A stretch of DNA of 7,230 nucleotides from Desulfobacteraceae bacterium (lineage in GTDB: Bacteria > Desulfobacterota > Desulfobacteria > Desulfobacterales > Desulfosarcinaceae). Position numbers and translations under genes: made by a program. The notes below the pieces were generated by a model that was not told the origin of the DNA, made no database searches, and saw only the letters and a program-made list of their open reading frames with translations. This document shows positions 1-5,736 of the stretch, in pieces. Position 1 is the stretch's first letter. The number at the start of each line of letters is the position of its first letter. The stretch lies in the NCBI GenBank assembly GCA_027025615.1, contig JALVQM010000305.1:6017-13246 (forward strand), in the 5' to 3' direction.

Positions 1-223
1 CGGCAGCCTGGATCAACCGGCCGGCCACATCGGCTCTGACATCTTTACCATAAATACTTTCCAATACCGAGCGGGGAGCCTTGCCTGGACGAAAGCCCTT
101 GACCTTGGCTGTTTTTTTAAGGGTCTTATAGGCGTCATCCAGTTCCCGGGTTACCTCCTCGGCCGGCACTTCAATGTGCAGGGTCTTTTTTACGCTGCTC
201 TGGTCCTCAACAGTTACCTTCAT
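1..223 (-). CDS. tig: Trigger factor, N-terminal part (gene runs off the left edge)
   Basis: This is the first 74 residues of trigger factor, the ribosome-associated chaperone and peptidyl-prolyl isomerase that meets nascent chains at the exit tunnel. Translating the minus strand from the ATG at 221-223 gives MKVTVEDQSSVKKTLHIEVP followed by a helical stretch, then GFRPGKAP at about residues 43-50. That is the conserved ribosome-docking loop (family signature GFRxGKxP, contacting protein L23). Only the ribosome-binding domain is visible; the isomerase and C-terminal arm domains would lie beyond the window. A good ribosome-binding site (GGGAGAAG on the minus strand, complement of 230-237) sits six bases before the ATG and supports this start. 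A tRNA-Leu gene lies upstream on the same strand and a terminator-like hairpin occupies the leader. In many bacteria tig is followed by clpP and clpX; that cannot be checked here. Confidence 0.96.
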   Translation of the reverse strand, partial: MKVTVEDQSSVKKTLHIEVPAEEVTRELDDAYKTLKKTAKVKGFRPGKAPRSVLESIYGKDVRADVAGRLIQAA

Positions 224-237
224 TTCAATCTTCTCCC

Positions 238-281
238 AAATAAAATAAAGTGCCTGGTCGCACTAGGTTTGCAGGCACCTT
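238..281 (-). terminator. Terminator- or attenuator-like hairpin in the tig leader
   Basis: On the minus strand GTGCCTG (complement of 272-278) pairs perfectly with CAGGCAC (complement of 250-256) across a 15-base loop. Two more A-T pairs can form at the base past a bulged C. The stem is followed at once by TTTATTTTATTT (complement of 238-249) and then by the tig ribosome-binding site. The shape is that of an intrinsic terminator, though the loop is long and the U tract is broken by A residues. It may end transcripts from the tRNA-Leu promoter, attenuate tig, or be a structured 5' leader. No T-box or known riboswitch motif was recognised. Confidence 0.45.
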
Positions 282-440
282 GTTAACCCCTGCCGGTAGC
301 GGGCCCTTGTCCAACCAGCTATCTGCTTTGGCCTTCGGATTCCAGCGGCCATGTAACCGGACAGAATACAGTCAGTAACTGGCGGGTCTTCAGGGGCTGA
401 TTCATCGCGAACCGGCGTTGCGATTGGATGGCAAAAAAAG

Positions 441-524
441 TGCGAGAGGGGAGACTTGAACTCCCACTCTGTTTCCAGAGCTGGATCCTAAGTCCAGTGC
501 GTCTACCAATTCCGCCACTCTCGC
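441..524 (-). tRNA. tRNA-Leu, anticodon UAG
   Basis: The minus strand folds into a full class II tRNA. The acceptor stem is GCGAGAG/CTCTCGC with discriminator A. The D arm contains AATTGGTAGACGC. The anticodon stem CTGGA/TCCAG encloses loop CTTAGGA, giving anticodon UAG (reads CUA and other CUN codons). A long variable arm CTCTG-GAAA-CAGAG is typical of leucine, and the T arm is GGGAG-TTCAAGT-CTCCC. The 3' CCA is not encoded: the next bases are CTT, then a run of T, so CCA must be added by nucleotidyltransferase. The gene lies upstream of tig on the same strand, and the T run just after it (complement of 433-439) could help end the transcript. Confidence 0.97.
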
Positions 525-592
525 ATAATTTAAATTGACCATGTGACTTGACTTTTCCATAAATCCCATATTCTATTCAAAAACAAGTTGAA

Positions 593-621
593 AAAATAAT
601 ATTAAACATCAATGGTGTCAA
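593..621 (-). promoter_or_regulatory. Probable sigma-70-type promoter for tRNA-Leu
   Basis: On the minus strand a perfect TTGACA -35 box (complement of 616-621) is followed after exactly 17 bases by TATTTT (complement of 593-598), four of six matches to the -10 consensus. It points at tRNA-Leu and would start transcription near 586, leaving a precursor leader of about 60 bases for RNase P to remove. The match is read by eye only. Confidence 0.5.
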
Positions 622-676
622 GCACAATGATAGCCTTGTAAGGCTTCGTTGTTCCCTGGCAAAAGGTGTCTCCAAT

Positions 677-1417
677 ATGCCCCGAAACTGCCCACGGCGA
701 CCGGGAAGAATCATCCTGGCGGTGACAACAACATTTTTTTGCATGGTGGTGTTTTTTAATCCGGCCATTGCAACCCAATTGCAATGGCCGGACAAGCGGC
801 CGGTAGTTGTGATAGACCCCGGCCATGGCGGAGCCGATTCAGGCCTTTCAGGCCTTATGGGAAAGCTTGAGAAAAAAGCTGCCCTGGACTTTTCCAAAAC
901 CCTGGCCGAAGTTTTTAAAAGTAAGTTCAAGGTCGTTTTGACCCGTGACGATGATTATAATGTTGATTCCGATCAGAGGGCCGGGATTGCCAACCGCAAG
1001 GGGGGCCGCGTATTTTTCAGCATCCATGCCGGCACCGGCAAATATCCAAACCGGGATTCGATCACCATATTTGTAATCAAGCCGGATTCCTTTCGGCAAG
1101 GCGGCCTGTGCCGTCGTGCTGATTCTCCAGCTCTGGCATTATGGCATCGTAACCAGCTCAAATACCTGACTGCCAGTCTGCGTTTGGCGGAAACCCTTGC
1201 CTCTGAATTTGAGCGAAGTTTGCCTGAATCGATAAAAATCAGTATTCGCCAGGCACCGGTACTGGTCCTGCGAGGGGTAAAAGCTCCGGCTGTTTTGGTA
1301 GAGATCGGCTTTTTGTTAAATGGCCGGAAAGACAAAGATTTGGACAATGCTGCCCTTGAGCATAAACTTGTCCAGGCGTGGTTCGAGGCTGTAAAGATAT
1401 TTTTGAAGCATCCCTGA
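677..1417 (+). CDS. Secreted zinc-dependent N-acetylmuramoyl-L-alanine amidase (Amidase_3 family)
   Basis: The 246-residue product is predicted to cleave the amide bond between N-acetylmuramic acid and L-alanine in peptidoglycan, a step used in daughter-cell separation and wall turnover. Residues 1-33 look like a signal peptide: a basic N-terminus (RRPGR), a hydrophobic run to residue 28, and a plausible cleavage site after AIA. The mature protein begins the Amidase_3 fold almost at once: VVVIDPGHGGADSG at 43-56 (zinc ligand H50), E65 in the LEKK segment (zinc ligand), TRDDD at 89-93 with the R..AN motif near 101-106, SIHAG at 115-119 (zinc ligand H117), and VLVEIGFLLN at 206-215 with catalytic E209. 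These are the residues expected of an active enzyme. No AMIN, SPOR or LysM targeting domain is present, so this is a minimal single-domain form, shorter than E. coli AmiB or AmiC. AAAAGGTG (661-668) lies eight bases before the ATG. A tRNA-Pro gene follows 95 bases after the stop. Confidence 0.9.
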   Translation: MPRNCPRRPGRIILAVTTTFFCMVVFFNPAIATQLQWPDKRPVVVIDPGHGGADSGLSGLMGKLEKKAALDFSKTLAEVFKSKFKVVLTRDDDYNVDSDQRAGIANRKGGRVFFSIHAGTGKYPNRDSITIFVIKPDSFRQGGLCRRADSPALALWHRNQLKYLTASLRLAETLASEFERSLPESIKISIRQAPVLVLRGVKAPAVLVEIGFLLNGRKDKDLDNAALEHKLVQAWFEAVKIFLKHP

Positions 1418-1481
1418 AGAGATGGCAGGTGCAATTGACCTTGCTTCGGGCCGTAAAGCATGCTAAAGCCGCTGGCATAAA

Positions 1482-1508
1482 TTGTGGACGGTGGATTTTA
1501 GGTATAAT
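1482..1508 (+). promoter_or_regulatory. Possible promoter immediately before tRNA-Pro
   Basis: A perfect TATAAT lies at 1503-1508, with a weak TTGTGG at 1482-1487 (15-base spacer). Only four bases separate the TATAAT from the first base of the mature tRNA, which is closer than a normal -10 box would allow. Either the tRNA is transcribed almost without a leader or this match is not the real promoter. A second partial candidate, TTGACC at 1435-1440, lacks a convincing -10 box. Confidence 0.35.
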
Positions 1509-1512
1509 TTGT

Positions 1513-1589
1513 CGGGGCGTGGCGCAGCCTGGTAGCGCACCTGCTTTGGGAGCAGGGAGTCGCAGGTTCAAATCCTGCCGCCCCGACCA
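1513..1589 (+). tRNA. tRNA-Pro, anticodon UGG, CCA encoded
   Basis: A complete cloverleaf can be written by eye. The acceptor stem is CGGGGCG/CGCCCCG, with the C1-G72 pair characteristic of bacterial tRNA-Pro, and the discriminator is A. The D arm is GCGC-AGCCTGGTA-GCGC. The anticodon arm is CCTGC-TTTGGGA-GCAGG, giving UGG for CCN proline codons. The T arm is GCAGG-TTCAAAT-CCTGC. Unlike the tRNA-Leu in this window, the 3' CCA is encoded (1587-1589). A strong terminator follows 12 bases downstream, so it is probably a single-gene transcript. Confidence 0.98.
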
Positions 1590-1601
1590 TAAATTACAAC
1601 G

Positions 1602-1629
1602 GGTTGTGGCTTATGCCATAGCCTTTTTT
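1602..1629 (+). terminator. Rho-independent terminator of tRNA-Pro
   Basis: GGTTGTGGC (1602-1610) pairs with GCCATAGCC (1615-1623) across a TTAT loop, forming nine base pairs, two of them G-U wobbles. Six T residues follow at 1624-1629. The structure lies just after the tRNA. Read on the other strand it has no T tract, so it probably does not serve the convergent chemoreceptor gene. The remaining bases to 1762 hold no gene that I can support. Confidence 0.85.
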
Positions 1630-1762
1630 ATTGCTGTTTTCTGGCGGGGTAGAATATTTCTCTGCCTATGGGATACAAAGACTTCTGAGATTCCGTTTTG
1701 GTTCTTTCTTGTGCGTAGTATAATAATTCCCGCCTGGCTCAACCCCCAATCGTTCAGCAGGG

Positions 1763-3409
1763 CTATATCTTGAAGCGTCCTACGGCTGAAGCCAGGTCTT
1801 CGGCCAGTTGCGAAAGGGTACCCGCATTTTTCTCCACCAGGGTGCTGTTGTCGGCGATCTGGCTGGAGCTTGCACTTACATCGGTAATGTCTTTGGCTAC
1901 ATTGTCGGCGGTTGCCGAATTTTTAGCTACGCTTTCAGTTACTTCGCGGATGCCTTCCGAGGCTTGACTTACATTGCTGGCGATTTCGGCGGTGGTTGAT
2001 GACTGCTCCTCAACTGCAGAAGCTATGCTGGTGACAATTTCGTTTACCTGGTTTACCACCTTGGATATTTCTTCGATTTCACCAACCGTTTCAGAGGTGG
2101 AATCCTGGATTCCATTTATTTTGGCCTTGATGTCCTGGGTCGCTTCGGCAGTTTGATGTGCCAGGGCCTTGATCTCGTTGGCTACAACAGCAAAGCCCTT
2201 GCCTGCTTCGCCGGCCCTGGCCGCTTCGATGGTCGCATTGAGGGCCAGCAAATTGGTTTGTTCTGATATTTCAGTTATCGTTTCAGTTACCTTGCCCACA
2301 TCCAGGGCCGCCTGGCCCAGGGTTCCTACCCGGTCTGAGGCCTCGCGGGCGCGGGAAACCGCCGCTTCGGTGATATGGCTGGCATCATCGGCGCTTGTGG
2401 CGATTTCATTGATGGTTGTTTTCATACCTTCGGCGGCATCTGCCATCAGGCTGACATTGGTGGCTGTTTCTTCAACTGCTGCGGCAACGGTGTTCATGTT
2501 GGAACTCATAATCGAGGCGGATTCTGACACAGCCCTGGAGTGATGTGAAACTTCATTGGTTCCTTCAGAAACATTTGTGGCTATTTCTGACAGCTGACTT
2601 GATAACTCGTTGAGCTGGCCGCTTTTGTCCATGATTTCCTGGAACATGGCCTTAAGGTGCTGGACCATGTTGTCCAGGGCCTGGCCGATTTTTCCAAGTT
2701 CATCCTGTTTCGTGAAGCGTGATTTGGCGGTCAGGTCTCCATTGCCGAGCTGTTCGGCAAAAAGCCTTATCTTGTCAAGTCTTACGATAATTTTAGCGAC
2801 TGTATATATGGCAAATATGGTGGCTAAGATACCAAGCGCAATGCACAATACCTGTAATTCCAGCAGGAGGCTGACTCTGGCTTCAGAGTTTTTTTGCATT
2901 ATGCCAACAGCCTTGTTCATATCTGACAAAAGCACCATGTTTTTGTGTTTTATGTGTTCAAGTGATTTTGAAGCAGCTTCCGGTGCTTTCAAGTAGTTTT
3001 CGATTTCCTTTTTAAAGTTTTCCCATATTTCTGTTACCTTGCGCAACTGGTCCAGGGTTTTGCCTTTCGCAGCCGGGCAGAAGCGGTATTTATTTGACTT
3101 CATATCCAGGGTAGTAGGAGCTTTGCCTGAATCACGCAGAGCCTTAAGGGTGGTGTCGAAGACGGCCATGGTATTTTTTAAATTGTAAACTTCCTGGCCG
3201 TCTATACTGCCTGTCTTGCTCCGGTTGCTTTCGATCAGGTAAATTTCCTTTACCATTTTCTGGGTAAGCATGCGTTGGCGGCCTGCCAGGTTAATGATCA
3301 GCCCGTCGTCTTTTTGCTGGCCGGTGATCCACCAAGTGGCAAAAAACATGCACAAGATTATAAATGAAAGTATTGCCACGGAAGCTGCTAATTTAAATTT
3401 GATGGTCAT
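1763..3409 (-). CDS. Methyl-accepting chemotaxis protein with PilJ-type periplasmic sensor
   Basis: This 548-residue transmembrane chemoreceptor would signal through CheW and CheA. In order: a short cytoplasmic N-terminus; membrane segment 1 at about 8-29; a periplasmic region (about 30-180) opening with IINLAGRQRMLTQKMVKE (38-55), the signature of the type IV pili methyl-accepting transducer N-terminal domain also found in NarX-like nitrate sensors and Pseudomonas McpN; membrane segment 2 at about 181-207; a HAMP linker to about 257; and a long coiled-coil signalling domain. The hairpin tip (about 378-413) contains EQTNLLALNATIEAARAGEA and GKGFAVVANEIKALA, the near-invariant CheA/CheW contact region. 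Ala- and Glu/Gln-rich stretches on both sides are candidate methylation helices. There is no C-terminal CheR-tethering pentapeptide; the protein ends VGRFKI. GGAGGA lies four bases before the ATG. A sigma-28 promoter upstream ties it to flagellar genes. The ligand is unknown; nitrate or nitrite is only a family-based guess. Confidence 0.95.
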   Translation of the reverse strand: MTIKFKLAASVAILSFIILCMFFATWWITGQQKDDGLIINLAGRQRMLTQKMVKEIYLIESNRSKTGSIDGQEVYNLKNTMAVFDTTLKALRDSGKAPTTLDMKSNKYRFCPAAKGKTLDQLRKVTEIWENFKKEIENYLKAPEAASKSLEHIKHKNMVLLSDMNKAVGIMQKNSEARVSLLLELQVLCIALGILATIFAIYTVAKIIVRLDKIRLFAEQLGNGDLTAKSRFTKQDELGKIGQALDNMVQHLKAMFQEIMDKSGQLNELSSQLSEIATNVSEGTNEVSHHSRAVSESASIMSSNMNTVAAAVEETATNVSLMADAAEGMKTTINEIATSADDASHITEAAVSRAREASDRVGTLGQAALDVGKVTETITEISEQTNLLALNATIEAARAGEAGKGFAVVANEIKALAHQTAEATQDIKAKINGIQDSTSETVGEIEEISKVVNQVNEIVTSIASAVEEQSSTTAEIASNVSQASEGIREVTESVAKNSATADNVAKDITDVSASSSQIADNSTLVEKNAGTLSQLAEDLASAVGRFKI

Positions 3410-3457
3410 TTTTTCCTCCAGGTATTGCTAAAGTATTTCATTAGCTCGCCTTTCATG

Positions 3458-3484
3458 ATATCGGCCATTTAATTGAAAAGATTA
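3458..3484 (-). promoter_or_regulatory. Sigma-28 (FliA) flagellar-class promoter for the chemoreceptor gene
   Basis: On the minus strand TAATCTTT (complement of 3477-3484) is followed after exactly 11 bases by GCCGATAT (complement of 3458-3465). The enterobacterial FliA consensus is TAAAGTTT-N11-GCCGATAA, so the match is 6/8 and 7/8 with perfect spacing. The predicted start, near 3450, gives an untranslated leader of about 40 bases to the ATG at 3409. Flagellar late-class promoters of this type typically drive chemotaxis genes. Confidence 0.75.
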
Positions 3485-3491
3485 GTTGAAA

Positions 3492-3520
3492 TTGAAATGT
3501 TTTCTGTTAAGCGGTAAACA
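3492..3520 (+). promoter_or_regulatory. Weak candidate promoter for the mntP-like gene
   Basis: TTGAAA (3492-3497) and TAAACA (3515-3520) are separated by 17 bases, upstream of the TTG start at 3587. The -35 box matches 5/6 but the -10 box only 3/6. The region between the chemoreceptor and mntP is AT-rich, so chance matches are likely. Confidence 0.25.
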
Positions 3521-3586
3521 TTGGACAGCGGTTCAAGAAATTGGGTAATTGATGCCAGCCATGGCTTGCCCTGGAGATTGACAAGT

Positions 3587-4168
3587 TTGAGCAGTATTGA
3601 ACCTTTGACTCTGGTTGGTGTGGCCGTAGCCCTGGCGATGGATGCTTTTGCTGTTGCCCTGGCAACCGGTGCCGGCCTGGGCCGGGCAGGGCCCCGCCAG
3701 TACTTCAGGCTAGCCTGGCATTTCGGCCTGTTCCAGGCTCTTATGCCTGTTATTGGCTGGGCCTGCGGTTTAACTGTCCGTTATTGGGTAGAGCATTACG
3801 CCCATTGGGTCGCCTTTGGTCTGCTTATGTTTGTTGCCCAGGGTATGTTCCGTTCAGCCTTTTCCGATTCCGGACATACCAGGGCTGTCAAGGACCCGAC
3901 CAGGGGTTTGTCACTGGTTTTGCTTTCGGTGGCCACCAGCATCGATGCCCTGGCTGTCGGCTTTAGCCTGTCTGTTCTCAAGGTAACCATATGGATTCCG
4001 GCCCTTATTATCGGCGTGGTTGCAGGGGCCTTTACAGCTTGTGGGATTTACCTCGGAGCGCTTTTTGGCAGGACTGTCCTGGGACGCTGGGCTGAATTGG
4101 CAGGTGCCCTGATCCTGGTTGCCATTGGGATCAAGATTGTGTGGTCTGCCCATGGCTTCCAATGGTGA
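3587..4168 (+). CDS. mntP: MntP-type manganese efflux pump
   Basis: The 193-residue inner-membrane protein is predicted to export Mn(II) and protect against manganese overload. It shows the two-repeat architecture of MntP (DUF204): six hydrophobic segments at roughly 7-27, 40-62, 68-86, 105-128, 133-157 and 168-186. Each half carries an acidic motif within a helix, ALAMDAFAVALATG (D19) and VATSIDALAVGFSL (D120), matching the essential aspartates of E. coli MntP. GLFQALMPVIGWACG and HWVAFGLLMF are also family hallmarks. The chosen start is a TTG preceded at ten bases by GGAG (3573-3576). It gives 193 residues, close to the 188 of E. coli, and places helix 1 at the N-terminus. An upstream in-frame TTG at 3521 would add 22 residues with no family resemblance. 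The gene diverges from the chemoreceptor and converges on lhgO, with 45 bases between stops. No yybP-ykoY manganese riboswitch is seen upstream. Confidence 0.88.
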   Translation: MSSIEPLTLVGVAVALAMDAFAVALATGAGLGRAGPRQYFRLAWHFGLFQALMPVIGWACGLTVRYWVEHYAHWVAFGLLMFVAQGMFRSAFSDSGHTRAVKDPTRGLSLVLLSVATSIDALAVGFSLSVLKVTIWIPALIIGVVAGAFTACGIYLGALFGRTVLGRWAELAGALILVAIGIKIVWSAHGFQW

Positions 4169-4213
4169 TGCACCTGGAAGGTTTTCCAAAAAGTTAACGA
4201 TGCGCTTTAGAGG

Positions 4214-5356
4214 CTATTTGCCGGTGGCAGTATTTTTCTCAAGCAGGCTGGCCACGTATTCTGCGATGGCCAGGCAACTTGTAAGACCCGGGGATTCAAT
4301 CCCGATGCAATTGATCAGCCCGGCAAGTCCCTTGGCCGATTCTTCTTCCAGGATAAAGTCACGTACTCCATCACCGGGTTTTTGAAGCTTTGGCCTGATA
4401 CCGGCCATTTCCGGCTGGAGCTGTTCTTTACGCAAACCGGGCAGATAGCGTTGGGCGGCCTGGTGGAAAAGTTTGCTGTTTTGTGCATCGACAGTGTAAT
4501 CGTATTGTTTTTCCGGCAGGTAAATTGTGTTCGGTCCTAATTTGATCCTGCCGCCAAGATCAATGGTGGCGTGAATACCCAATCCGACGTTTGCCGGCAG
4601 GGGCACAGGGTAAACCAGGCGTTTTATATAGCCGGCCGGCAGATCGCAGCTGAAATACTCACCTTTCCAATAATACTGGCGGTATTTGCAGGCGTCTATA
4701 TCGATTCCCGCTTTGGCCGCTATCCGGTCGGCTTCAAGTCCCGCGCAATTGACGACCTGCCGGCTGGAAAAAGTGTCTGTCTGCCCGTCACGATACTTGA
4801 CAACAATTTGATAGCGTCCGTCTGATCTTCGCTCGAGGGATTCGACATTTGTTTCAAAGAAAAAATGAGCCTTGTTTTTCTGAGCCCTGGCCGCCAGATG
4901 GCGCATCAATCTATGGGAATCGATGATGCCGGTCGACGGTGAAAGCAGGGCGGCTACAGCTTTTACATTCGGCTCCATTTGATTGACCTGACTGGCCGTA
5001 AGCAGGCGCAAGTCATGGACCCCGTTGGCCTCGGCACGCTGTTTGATATCCTCCAGGCGTTGCTCTTCATCCCTGTCGGTGGCAACGATGATTTTGCCAC
5101 ACTGGCAATGTGCTATTCTGGCTTTTCTGCAAAGCGCATACAACATCTTTCGGCCCTGGATGCAAAGCCTGGCTTTCAATGAACCCCGGGGATAGTATAT
5201 ACCGGCATGAACAACTTCGCTGTTACGACTGCTGGTTTCCTGGCCGATTGAAGGGTTGCGCTCAATTACAAGCAGAGGCCCGTGCTTTTCAGCCAAACGG
5301 GCGGCCACCGCCAAGCCTACCACCCCGGCGCCGATTATGGTTGTCTTGATCTGCAT
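4214..5356 (-). CDS. lhgO: FAD-dependent L-2-hydroxyglutarate dehydrogenase/oxidase
   Basis: The 380-residue flavoprotein belongs to the DAO/L2HGDH family. These enzymes oxidise L-2-hydroxyglutarate to 2-oxoglutarate and, in E. coli, pass electrons to the quinone pool. The N-terminal dinucleotide fold is clear: TTIIGAGVVGLAVAARLAE (GxGxxG at 9-14), with the ribose-binding acid E32 in VIERNP. SSRNSEVVHAGIYYP (42-56) and GSLKARLC (58-65) are the L2HGDH signature around the FAD-linked active site. SPSTGIIDSH (139-148) and VVNCAGLEADRIA (201-213) are further FAD and substrate region motifs, and the C-terminal IGIESPGLTSCLAIAEYV (351-368) closes the FAD site. It is slightly shorter than E. coli LhgO. 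No strong ribosome-binding site precedes the ATG (at best GGA, about 11 bases upstream). The zinc-ribbon gene stops only 32 bases upstream on the same strand, so co-transcription and translational coupling are plausible. A related FAD oxidoreductase with another 2-hydroxyacid substrate cannot be excluded. Confidence 0.87.
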   Translation of the reverse strand: MQIKTTIIGAGVVGLAVAARLAEKHGPLLVIERNPSIGQETSSRNSEVVHAGIYYPRGSLKARLCIQGRKMLYALCRKARIAHCQCGKIIVATDRDEEQRLEDIKQRAEANGVHDLRLLTASQVNQMEPNVKAVAALLSPSTGIIDSHRLMRHLAARAQKNKAHFFFETNVESLERRSDGRYQIVVKYRDGQTDTFSSRQVVNCAGLEADRIAAKAGIDIDACKYRQYYWKGEYFSCDLPAGYIKRLVYPVPLPANVGLGIHATIDLGGRIKLGPNTIYLPEKQYDYTVDAQNSKLFHQAAQRYLPGLRKEQLQPEMAGIRPKLQKPGDGVRDFILEEESAKGLAGLINCIGIESPGLTSCLAIAEYVASLLEKNTATGK

Positions 5357-5388
5357 AAAATCAGGAATCCGGCCTTGAGGGTTTTGGG

Positions 5389-5736
5389 TTATCCTTTATA
5401 GGGTTTTCCGCATTCTTTGCACCTGCCGTCCGGGCCGATTATACCTATGCAACTTTCGTCGCTGCACAGGATTCGCTTGTCCCAGTCGTCATCCGTGTCT
5501 GACTTGTCTCCGGAGCCGGTTTTTTCGGTTGTTGTTTTCGCAGGCTCCGGCTGGTTTTTCACAGGCTCTGGTTCCATTTCCCGGTAAACCGGATTGTTGT
5601 ATTGCCCGTCATAGGGTTTTCCGCATTCCTTGCACCTGCCATCCGGGCCGATGACTCCGATGCAGGCCTCATCGCTGCACAGGGTCCTTTCGGCCCAGTA
5701 ACGTTCCAGGCTGTCTTTTTGAGATTCTGAATTCAT
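5389..5736 (-). CDS. Small protein with two near-identical Cys4 zinc ribbons; function unknown
   Basis: This 115-residue acidic, soluble protein is built from two copies of one module. Copy 1 (about 14-44) and copy 2 (about 85-115) share the core CIGxIGPDGRCKECGKPY, each preceded by W, a basic pair and LCSDE. The cysteines are C20, C25, C35, C38 and C91, C96, C106, C109, spaced C-x4-C-x9-C-x2-C, which suits one Zn(II) per copy. Between them lies a Pro/Glu/Thr/Asp-rich linker (about 45-84) that is probably disordered. There is no signal peptide or membrane segment. I do not recognise a named family with known function; adaptor or nucleic-acid-binding roles are guesses. GGAAG (complement of 5744-5748) lies seven bases before the ATG. 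lhgO follows 32 bases downstream, suggesting an operon. The two copies are still alike in DNA, so the duplication is recent or kept uniform by gene conversion. Confidence 0.8.
   Translation of the reverse strand: MNSESQKDSLERYWAERTLCSDEACIGVIGPDGRCKECGKPYDGQYNNPVYREMEPEPVKNQPEPAKTTTEKTGSGDKSDTDDDWDKRILCSDESCIGIIGPDGRCKECGKPYKG
5398..5485 (-). repeat. Direct repeat copy encoding zinc ribbon 2
   Basis: This 88-base segment encodes the C-terminal Cys4 module of the small zinc-ribbon protein. It aligns without gaps to 5611-5698, with about 17 differences by hand count (about 80% identity). The longest unbroken match (18 bases) lies over the codons of the C-terminal part of the module. Confidence 0.85.
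5611..5698 (-). repeat. Direct repeat copy encoding zinc ribbon 1
   Basis: This is the partner of the copy at 5398-5485, in the same orientation and frame, 213 bases away. It encodes the N-terminal Cys4 module. The repeat ends coincide with the module edges (Trp to Gly), indicating an internal duplication of one domain unit. Confidence 0.85.

Noticed and set aside
319..405. 28-codon frame on the minus strand upstream of tig, possible leader peptide
   Set aside because: No ribosome-binding site, no regulatory codon run, and no supporting structure arrangement.
1748..1758. CAATCGTTCAG shared with 5867-5877
   Set aside because: A single 11-base match in a 7 kb window is expected by chance; the flanks do not align.
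1378..1773. Open frame of 131 codons on the plus strand
   Set aside because: It runs through the end of the amidase gene, the whole tRNA-Pro and its terminator; the translation has no domain character and is an overlap artefact.
1770..2996. Series of plus-strand open frames opposite the chemoreceptor
   Set aside because: They are antisense shadows of a long Ala/Ser/Thr-rich coiled-coil gene whose own frame is full-length with invariant motifs.
3410..3586. Possible yybP-ykoY manganese riboswitch upstream of mntP
   Set aside because: None of the conserved loop sequences could be found, and the interval is short and AT-rich.
4178..4195. GGAAGGTTTTCC between mntP and lhgO as a terminator
   Set aside because: The stem has only four pairs and is followed by A residues rather than T on the plus strand; on the minus strand the T run precedes it.
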